NCBI RefSeq assembly: GCF_020379485.1
Contig: NC_063452.1
Coordinates: 13,433,065 to 13,497,064 of the forward strand
Source of the DNA: Brassica napus
Taxonomy: Eukaryota > Streptophyta > Magnoliopsida > Brassicales > Brassicaceae
DNA length: 64,000 bases
Direction: 5' to 3'
Notes under the pieces: generated by a model
Seen by the model: the letters and a program-made list of their open reading frames with translations, nothing else
The model's database searches: none
Told to the model about the DNA's origin: nothing
Made by a program: the position numbers and the translations under genes
Part shown: in pieces, positions 55,331-64,000 of the stretch
How positions within the stretch are numbered: position 1 is the first letter of the stretch
Layout: every line of letters begins with the position of its first letter

Positions 55331-56629
55331 ATTGTGTATTTCTATTTCTTATACTTTCTATTTACTAATAATTTTATATTTTAAGATAGATTTACATTTT
55401 AAGATAGATGTTTAAATACTAATGTACTTTTTCCATTTCTTTAAATTGTTTATTTCCTTTTCTTATACTTTCTATTTGCGTAATATCTATATTTTACATT
55501 TTAAGATAGATGTTTAAATATTAATATACTTTTTCCATTGTTTTTAAGTTGTGTATTTTTTTTTTCTTATACTTTCTATTTACTTAATATCTATATTTTA
55601 CATTTTAAGATAGATGTTTAATATTTAATGTACTTTTTCCATATTTTAAAAATTGTGCATTTATTTATTATTGTATATATAATTCATATATTTATAATAT
55701 GTACTTATTATTTATTTTTCTATATATTGAGTATTTTTCTTTCTTATACTTTATATTTAGTTAATATCTATATTTTATATTTTAAGATAGATGTTTAAAT
55801 CTTAATGTTTTTTTTTCCATTTTTAATGTAAAACGGCAATGTTTAATAGAAGAACTTGGACAAATAGTCAAATAGTTATATTAATGTTTTTTCTGTTTTT
55901 TTATAAAATGGTAATGTTCCATTATGGAAATAAGCCATTTTTTTTAGTGAAAAAGGGTAATCTTACATATGTTTGATGTAGTTTTTCCATTTTTCAATGT
56001 TGTATGTTTACTTATTTTTGTTATTTTTAAATGTAAAATGGTAATCTTACATATGTTTAATGTAGTATTTCCATTTTTTATCTTGTATGTTTACATATTA
56101 TTTATTATTTTCGAAATTATATATAATTTTTTTTTTACAAAATAGTAATGTTACATTACGGAGATAAACCGTCTTTTTTTTATTGAAAAATGGTAATCTT
56201 ACATATGTTTAATGTAGTTTTTCCATTTTTTATGTTGTATGTTTACATATTATTTTTTAAAATAAAAATGTAAAATGGTAATCTTTCATATGTTTAATGT
56301 AGTATTTCCATTTTTATGTTGTATGTTTACATATATTTATTATTTTTGAATTATACATAATTTTTTTTATTTTTTTTTATAAAACAGTAATGTTACTTTA
56401 TGGAGATAAGCTGTCTTTTTTTAAGTGAAAAATGGTAATTTTACTTATGTTTAATGTAGTTTTTCCATTTTTTATGCTATATGTTTACATATTATTTATA
56501 ATTTTCGAAAATTAGTAATATTAAAATGTAAAACTATATTTTATGCGACGTGTCATCTTTCGGAAGAAGTTTTTTTTGCTGATGTGGACGCTCTATGGAG
56601 CCTCAAAAGGTCTCTTTTATTAGTACGGA
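55331..56629 (-). mobile_element. Helitron C, 3'-truncated copy (1299 bp)
   Basis: The 5' end is at 56629 (TCCGTACTAATAAAAGAG), adjoining B without a spacer. The left end at 55331 joins the 5' end of A and corresponds to an internal point of B (about 58791). Only the 5' 1.3 kb of the family remains; the hairpin and CTRR end are absent. Confidence 0.8.
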
Positions 56630-59600
56630 CTAGGGATTAACCCGGGCTACGCCCGGGATTTTTATTTTTTTCTAATTTAAGTTGTTAAATTATTACATTT
56701 AGGTTATGATATATATTTATATAAATGTTAAGATGCATGTCATAATTAAATTTTTTTAAAAATTTTAACACGTTAAATTAACATATTTTTTACTATTTAA
56801 ATATTTTTTTGTAATTTTGTTGGCTATCTAGTTATCATATTTAGCAAAACTATCTGTTGAGTGTTGGAATAAATGTTTTAGATATTTAATTAAACTGGAG
56901 AGTATTTTTGGATCGACCACATGCTCAACAATCGATCGATCCGTAAAAAGATGGTCGATCTCCTTGGCCAGGTAAGTACAATTTTAGCAAAAATATCTTT
57001 GATTTTCAAATATTAAGTATATAACTATTCTTTTGAATATTTTTTTTTTGAATTGTAATTTTTGATTAAATTTTTGTATTATAATGTTTATGTAAATATT
57101 TTTTGTGATTTTTGAATTTGTGCTGTTAGTATACTTAACCTAGATGATATTGATGTTTAACAATTTATTTTTTTCTGGAAATAGAAAATAATGATATATC
57201 AAAACGTATCTAATACTTGTTAAATGATAGTATAATGTAAATTACATCAATTATTTGAAAATAACCATTTGTTGTTTTTAGTTTTTTTAAATCAGAAATT
57301 ATTTTTATTTAAAAACATTATTCATATATAATATAATAGTTTAAGTTTGGAAGATTAATCTATATATATAAATTATGTATATTTTTTTAAAAAAAATTTA
57401 AGATATTATATATTAAGTAACTGAATAGAATGAAATATTTATATTTTTGTCTTCATGTTATACTTACCAATCCAGCATTGATATTTATAACTCAATATGT
57501 TTTTTTAAAAAACTAAGTTTTAAGTAATAAACGAATTTAATAAATTAAATTCATCACCTATAATATTCTGTAAACAATATTTGAAAATTCTCTAAAATTA
57601 TATTTTAAGCATAATATTACTATTATTTAATTTAAGTTATTTTAAGCATAATATATGCTAAACCAACTTAAATTATATTTACAATAGGACCATCCTAAAC
57701 CGGTTAATAAACCAAAAACAATACTAAACCAACATGAACCAATACCTGATTCGGCGAGGAAAGAAGTATTTCGGGATAAACGCTTGAAAGGTTATTAACT
57801 GTAATGGTTTGATCATGAAAGAGTAATATGAATATTAACAATAAAATTATGGATTAGATTAATTTAAATTTGTAAGAATACCTTTGAGTCTATGAAAAGC
57901 AATTCAATTCCCATGAATAAGTTTGGCTTTTGGAAATTGTGGGTTTCCCAACAATGAATCCATCTAACAAAAAGTTCGTCGTTATAAAAAATCTCCTTCA
58001 AGGTCATTAAAGGTTTTTGGGACGACAAGAGTTGATGGTGGAACCATTTTTTTGCTCGAGTGCTTTGAAGTTTTCCTTAATAGTGTGAGGTTGATGTTGA
58101 AGGAATAATGAATTTTATAGGGACTTTCTTGATATAAAATATACATTTTTTTTGTTTAATGTGGTATCTCCATTTTTATATAATTTACTATCATTTTAAG
58201 ATAGATGTACATTTTAAGATAGATTTTTAAATCTTAATGTACTTTTCCATTTTTTAAAATGTTTATTTTCATCTTTTATATTTTTTATTTACGTAATATC
58301 TATACTTATATTTTATATTTTAAAATAGATATTTAAATCTTAATGTACTTTTTCCTTTTATTAAATTGTGTATTTACTTATATTATATATTTTACATTTT
58401 AAGATAGATGTTTAATGCTTAATGAACTTTTTACATTTTTTTAAAATAAATTGTGTATTTACTTATTATTATATATATAATTCATATATTATATATTTAC
58501 TTTATTTGCTTATTATTTATTTTCCTGTATATGTATTTCCATTTCTTGTACTTTTTATTTACTTAATATCTCTATTTTACATTTTAAGATAGATATTTAA
58601 ATCTTAATGTGCATTTTTCATTTTCTTTGAATTGTATATTTCCATTTGTTATACTTTCTATTTACGTAATATCTATATTTTAAATTTTAAGATATATATT
58701 TAAATCTTAGTGTAATTTTCCATTTTTAAATTGCATATTTACTTATATTATTTATTTATTTATTATTTATTTTTCTTTATATTGTGTATTTCTATTTCTT
58801 ATACTTTCTATTTACTAATAATTTTATATTTTAAGATAGATTTACATTTTAAGATAGATGTTTAAATACTAATGTACTTTTTCCATTTCTTTAAATTGTT
58901 TATTTCCTTTTCTTATACTTTCTATTTGCGTAATATCTATATTTTACATTTTAAGATAGATGTTTAAATATTAATATACTTTTTCCATTGTTTTTAAGTT
59001 GTGTATTTCTTTTTCTTATACTTTCTATTTACTTAATATCTATATTTTACATTTTAAGATAAATTTTTAATATTTAATGTACTCTTTCCATATTTTAAAA
59101 ATTGTGCATTTACTTATTATTGTATATATAATTCATATATTTATATATTTATAATATTTACTTATTATTTATTTTTCTATATATTGAGTCCTTCTTATAC
59201 TTTATATTTAGTTAATATCTATATTTTATATTTTAAGATAGATGTTTAAATCTTAATGTTTTTTTTCTATTTTTAATGTAAAATGGCAATGTTTAATAGA
59301 AGAACTTGGACAAATAGTCAAATAGTTATATTTATGTTTTTTTTTTCTTTTTTTTATAAAATGGTAATGTTACGTTATGGAGATAAGCCATTTTTTTAGT
59401 GAAAAAATGTAATCTTACATATGTTTAATGTAGTTTTTCCATTTTTTTTATGTTGTATGTTTACTTATTTTTGTTATTTTTAAATGTAAAATGGTAATCT
59501 TACATATGTTTAATGTAGTATTTCCATTTTTTATGTTGTATGTTTACATATTATTTATTATTTTAGAAATTATATGTAATGTTTTTTTTACAAAGTAGTA

Positions 59601-60093
59601 ATGTTACATTATGGAGATGAGTCGTCTTATTTTTAGTGAAAATGGTAATCTTACATATGTTTAATGTAGTTTTTCCATTTTTTATGTTGTATGTTTACAT
59701 ATTATTTTTAAAAAATAAAAATGTAAAATGGTAATCTTACATATGTTTAATGTAGTATTTCCATTTTTTATGTTGTATGTTTACATATATTTATTATTTT
59801 TGAAATTACATATAATGTTTTTTGTTTTTTTTTAAAACGGTAATGTTACATTATGGAGATAAGCCGTCTTTTTTTTTAAGTGAAAAATGGTAATTTTACA
59901 TATGTTTAATGTAGTTTTTTCCATTTTTATGCTGTATGTTTCCATATTATTTATAATTTTCGAAAATCAGTAATATTAAAATGTAAAACTATATTTTATG
60001 CCACGTGTCATTTTTTGGGAGAAGTTTTTTTTGCTGATGTGTATGCTCTACGGAGCCTACAGAGCCTCAAAAGGTCCCTTTTATTAGTAAGGA
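56630..60093 (-). mobile_element. Helitron B (3464 bp), best-preserved copy
   Basis: 5' end TCCTTACTAATAAAAGGG from 60093; 3' end with a perfect 7-bp hairpin CCCGGGC TAC GCCCGGG (56641-56657), then TTAATCCCTAG at 56630, followed by T. The whole element is collinear with A, including the RPA-like exon (about 57885-57970), the GC-rich island (about 56900-56972) and both tandem-repeat blocks. Non-autonomous. Confidence 0.88.
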
Positions 60094-60127
60094 CTAGAGA
60101 TTTTTTCGTCCCTTTTATTAGTAAGGA
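60094..60127 (-). mobile_element. 34-bp terminal-only Helitron unit
   Basis: This consists of 21 bases equal to the B-family 5' end (TCCTTACTAATAAAAGGGAC) directly joined to 13 bases equal to the 3' end of E (AAAAAATCTCTAG). It lies exactly between the 5' end of B and the 3' end of E. Confidence 0.75.
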
Positions 60128-61150
60128 CTAGAGATTTTTTCCGCGCTGCGCGCGGACTATATTTAATAAGTTTTTCAGTATTTTAGTTTCTATATATTTG
60201 CTTTAATTAATCTGTATAAATCATGTTTTCTGTAAATTATTAAATATAAAATATGTATTAATGATATCTTTGTTAATTATTGGACCAAAAGAGTCTTGAA
60301 ATTATATTTAACAATAGGGGATCAATATACATAGAGACATCTCAAGTGAAGTGGAAAGTAATGATATTCAAAATTAAGAAGACAGTTTGGTAAACAAAAA
60401 AAGTTAAAAGTTGGAGAAAAATATTTATACAAATTTGAATTATTTTTAAATGTTAATACAAATGGTAAAAAACAATGTTTACTATTTTCTTATAAACATA
60501 TCATAGAGCCAATAACTTTAAATTTGACTTGTATCCGTGATCGAACCAATAATTTGGTTATTGGATATGCAATCCAATTTTTTTCTTCTAAAACCTGTTA
60601 TTTAAAAATCTGTTAAAACCTGCAAAAATTCGTCTGGGACAACTGATAGATGAATTTTATTTAATTTTCTGTAATTTTTTTAATTAGTTGATTCGTTTTT
60701 TTCTTTAGTCATATATAATACTCACTAATTTATTTGATTTCTGATTCTTTATCTTACGAAGAAAAATTCACTATACATCTAAAAATTAAGTGAATAAAAA
60801 TGAATATAACGAAAATTAATTAATGTGATTTGACATTTTTTACAATTAGGAGAATTTTTTAATTTTATTAAATTTATAAAAAATCATAATTTCCATAATA
60901 TTCAAATACATAGATAATGTAACTTTAGTCAAAACACAAAATTTTATCATAGACTATTATGATATTTTATGAAAAACTAATATCACGAATAAGAAAAAAA
61001 TATGAGAAAAATAAATTGAAGTTGTTTTTTTCTGTCTATCTTGAACTCCATAACTCTCATGTAGATTAATGTAGTGTTACTTTTTTATTCTAATTCATGT
61101 AGATCAAATTGAATTAAGAGGTTATATATTGTAATTTCATAGATTACTTA
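60128..61150 (-). mobile_element. Helitron E, 3' end (5' end not located)
   Basis: Hairpin CCGCGC TGC GCGCGG (60141-60155), then AAAAAATCTCTAG ending at 60128 with T following. It belongs to a different family from B by hairpin and interior. The right border given is approximate: AT-rich sequence without genes continues to about 61.2 kb. Confidence 0.6.
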
Positions 61151-61329
61151 CTATAGTAATTTCACGGATTGGTTAGCACAAGCTTCAACTTGACTCTATA
61201 CAAAAATATAATGAAATAACATATTGTTCTCTTTCTTACCACTGCTTCCAAAATTACATGAAGCCTTTGTCTAAGCCCTAATATGTTGCTTCCTATTTGT
61301 AAGAAAGTAAAATTTTTCCAAACTTCAAT

Positions 61330-63122
61330 GGTTCGAACATCTCTTTTCCACGTTGACCTTGTTGTGCCCAATATTATTTTGCATTCCTAAGCCGCAGAAG
61401 ATTTTATCATCCTGAGAAAACAATTAGATTAAAGATTAGTTTCATACTATCAATATTGGAACACAGTGGAGTGCAACAAAGTGACAAGTATAAAAAGTAT
61501 AAACCAAAAATTACAATAAAAAGGTATATAAACCAAAAATAACCTATTGGATAAATACAAAAGTAAACAATATTCAAAAGAAAAAAGGATAGACTAATAC
61601 TAAACAAACCAAATCAGCTTTAGTTCAACCAAAACAAAAAGAATAAATGTTATTATTTTAAAAGTATGTAATTTATAATAATATATTGTAATAATAATTA
61701 AAGTCAGTTTGCGTATTCATTGAATATATTTTAATCCAATATGAGCAAACCAAAATTAAGGAAAATGGAACCAAACCAAAGTTACTTAGTTACAATTGTA
61801 GAAAAGTGAATGTAAATTTCTGAAAATGTTAAATATGGAGGTCAGATGATAAGAAGGTAAAAAAAAAAATTTTGTACTGATTAACGTAGAGAAATATTAC
61901 CTAGAGTTATGTAAATCGAAAGTACACTCCCCGCAGATTCTTTACATGTGGCCAATGAGTAGTCAGACAAAAAAACTCTATCAAATGGATGTAGTCAAAC
62001 AACATAGGAAACACACATCGATAAATTTGGATATCTTGCTTGCTTTAGATTATAGGCATAGTAGATTTGGGCTAAAGGGTGCTAAAAAGACCACCAAACG
62101 CCAAATATGGTAAATGATGAAAAGTGATTAAACTTAGCGTAGTATCTAAACGTGACGGTTTATATTTGACTGAAAACACTCGTCTCCGAATTATGTCCCA
62201 TTTGTGGTGTAAACCCAAGCAAGCTATTGTTGTAACCATCCATATAATGATCATATATCATCGAGGAGAACTGAAACTTAAAGGAGTTTAGGTTGTGAAT
62301 ACAGCGATAGAAAACTCACCTGATACTCTTGCCATGACAACCTTCCCAAGTTCCCAGCATCAGAAATATTAATGTATACATCAGACGACTCTAGATCATC
62401 CCTCCGGCTTCTGGCACAATCTAGATGTGCATGACATCTTGCATACCTTATTATTCCTCTGCATATGAACCAACATAAAAGATGAATGTAAGAAATATAT
62501 ATACATATATATATAGTGTGTGTGTGTGTGTGTGTGTGTTTGTGTATTTATACAGAGAAAGTATGAAAGATAACATGCAGCAATCAACAATACCTGAAGA
62601 CATCCGGTCTTTGACCATATTCAACATGCTGGCCAGAGTTTGAATCTTTCCATCTTGATGCTGAAATAAATGATTATATATTTTAATAAGAGCATCTCCA
62701 ATGTAAAACTCCATTTTTTTCTTCAAAATGGAGTAAAATTGCTCCAACCCTACTCTATTTCCCACTCCATTATGAAGTGATGAACAAACAAAAAATAAAC
62801 TACTCATGGAGTAAATTTCATTATGGAGTGGCCGAGTGGGATATGGAGTTGGGTTGGAGCATTCCTTACTTCATATCCACTTTTACTCCATTTTAGAGGA
62901 AAAAATGGAGTTGGGGTGGAGATGCCCTAAGAGTACAGATATTTCACAAAACGTGGCAGAGATAAAAGAGAGCAAATAAGTTGAAAAAGACTACACATGA
63001 TAATAATTTTAGAATACTTGCATGAGCAGATATGGTTTGAACAAAAATCATGATCAAATTGCTTACGATTGAGCGAAATCGTTCCAAACATCCTAGAGGC
63101 TATGACCAAGCATGTCTGTGAC
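61330..63122 (-). CDS. Unidentified multi-exon gene (partial model)
   Basis: Candidate exons on the minus strand: 63122-63067 (SQTCLVIASRMFGTISLN), 62660-62594 and 62458-62320 (RYARCHAHLDCARSRRDD, SSDVYINISDAGNLGRLSWQ). Each is bounded by AG and GT and their phases connect. Other possible exons are near 63230-63190 (SSQYVPSQSNLCCIHLASL; phase does not join cleanly) and 61415-61330 (DDKIFCGLGMQNNIGHNKVN). I do not recognise the protein; the conserved-looking, charged stretch in 62458-62320 suggests a real host gene. Its 5' end lies to the right, perhaps outside the window. A MITE sits in one intron. Confidence 0.4.
62516..62545. repeat. (TG)n microsatellite
   Basis: A run of about 12 TG units next to a TATA-rich stretch, inside an intron of the unidentified gene. 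Confidence 0.9.
62690..62927. mobile_element. Tourist-like (PIF/Harbinger) MITE, 238 bp
   Basis: Inverted ends GAGCATCTCCAATG and, on the other strand, GGGCATCTCCACCCC, flanked by TAA duplications (62687-62689 and 62928-62930). The interior forms an extended hairpin with ACTCCATTTTTT/AAAAAATGGAGT arms. It lies in an intron of the unidentified gene. Confidence 0.85.
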
Positions 63123-63234
63123 CTGGAATAATTATAAATCTTTTTTATAAAAAATACCTTAACAATCACAATGTATAACCATGCTCATACTTAAACTTGC
63201 CAGGTGTATGCAACAAAGGTTACTCTGAGATGGT

Positions 63235-64000
63235 ACATACTGGGAGCTCCTAATATGTAAAAAACATGAGCATGCCTTATTGCTTCTTTGTAATTGCCTC
63301 ATGTAGATTACATATTTTGCAACCTTTGATAACATAACAGAGGTGAAATTCTGCACCAGTTCTGTCTACTGCATAGTCAAGAAAGGTATCTCAAGATGCA
63401 AATATGAAACATAATACCTGAGTTTTTTCATACATTTAAAACAAAGAAATCAAAGTAATACATGTGAAAAATTACTACCTTTGCTTAGAGGGAGAGAGGA
63501 GAATATCTTTGGAGTTGCTTCTGCATTACTGCATAGACAAACTTCGGGCCTCAGTGTTCACATGGAACCTTCAACAAAGAAGAAACACTATTTTGTAAGA
63601 TAATAATTTTCTATACAAAACATGTAGCTTACAAATGGATATGTGATACAAAGTTCTCATCTGCTCTTTGTTAATATATATATATATATATATTTCATGA
63701 AATATACTCACAAAAGAAAACATAAAAGATAATGTACCTCTGTCTGATTATGTAATAATTTTCTTACTTTTCATTTACATTATATGGCACATAGGCACGA
63801 TCTTCCTTGGCAAGAAAGTTATGTATCCTTCATAAGTATATATTTACAGAAGAGTCTTCCTCTATCTAATATATATCAGCACTAAAACTTACAGTTTCGG
63901 AAGAAGAAATTTCCTTTTTTTTTCTTGGTAAATAAGAAGAAAAAAATTTCACATATGAAAAATAAAAGCTTGTAACGGGAATGGATGCAGAACACTTCAT
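63235..64000. other. Right end of the window, no firm gene
   Basis: Possible 5' exons of the minus-strand gene lie near 63330-63380 and 63520-63570, but the frames do not connect convincingly. A (TA)n tract is at about 63676-63692. Confidence 0.35.

Overview
The window is nuclear plant DNA from a Brassicaceae genome, most likely Brassica or a close relative such as Raphanus. The evidence is an intact TIM9 gene very close to the Arabidopsis protein, an intron-less hAT-transposase-derived gene of the AT1G12380/AT1G62870 type, GT-AG introns, AT-rich intergenic DNA, a tRNA-derived SINE, and the Copia, Athila and Helitron families typical of Brassica. Only two protein genes look intact and non-transposon: TIM9 (minus strand, 0.65-1.3 kb) and the hAT-derived gene (plus strand, 15.05-17.30 kb). 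A third, unidentified spliced gene seems to run leftward at about 61.3-63.1 kb.

Layout. At 0.6-1.5 kb lies TIM9 with its site II/telobox promoter. At 1.59-2.29 kb is a non-autonomous hAT element with an 8-bp target duplication, followed 55 bp later by a 6.0-kb decayed Copia retrotransposon on the minus strand (2.34-8.34 kb; both LTRs, 5-bp duplication). At 8.7-10.2 kb is a dead LINE 3' end carrying two nested small DNA transposons. At 10-15 kb is AT-rich DNA with a 0.75-kb tandem array. At 15-18.5 kb are the hAT-derived gene and, just downstream, an 868-bp hAT element. At 19.3-20.7 kb is a long-armed foldback element. At 20.7-33 kb is gene-poor AT-rich DNA with Helitron-like 3' ends, a Tourist-like and a Stowaway-like MITE, a SINE and a LINE RNase H fragment.

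At 33.7-45.9 kb lies one Athila-type Ty3/Gypsy element with gag, protease, reverse transcriptase/RNase H, integrase and the extra ATHILA ORF. It is inactivated by two frameshifts, three premature stops and a changed integrase catalytic residue. Its 3' LTR is about 1.5 kb, but only the last 302 bp of the 5' LTR remain.

The most interesting part is 46-60.2 kb: a head-to-tail string of Helitrons, all on the minus strand, in which each unit's 5' end directly follows the previous unit's CTRR-type 3' end with no spacer. In Helitron orientation the order is E, a 34-bp unit made only of the two termini, B (3464 bp), C (1299 bp, lacking its 3' part), A (3458 bp), D (2595 bp) and F. A, B and D carry broken pieces of an RPA70-like (DUF223/OB-fold) gene. 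F carries a broken, intron-containing B1-type cyclin gene and two unidentified exon clusters, which looks like gene capture. D also holds a tRNA-like Pol III promoter near its 5' end.

How the parts work together: the two host genes act independently (mitochondrial import; a domesticated transposase of unknown role). Nearly everything else is transposon-derived, and the layering shows repeated insertion into older insertions.
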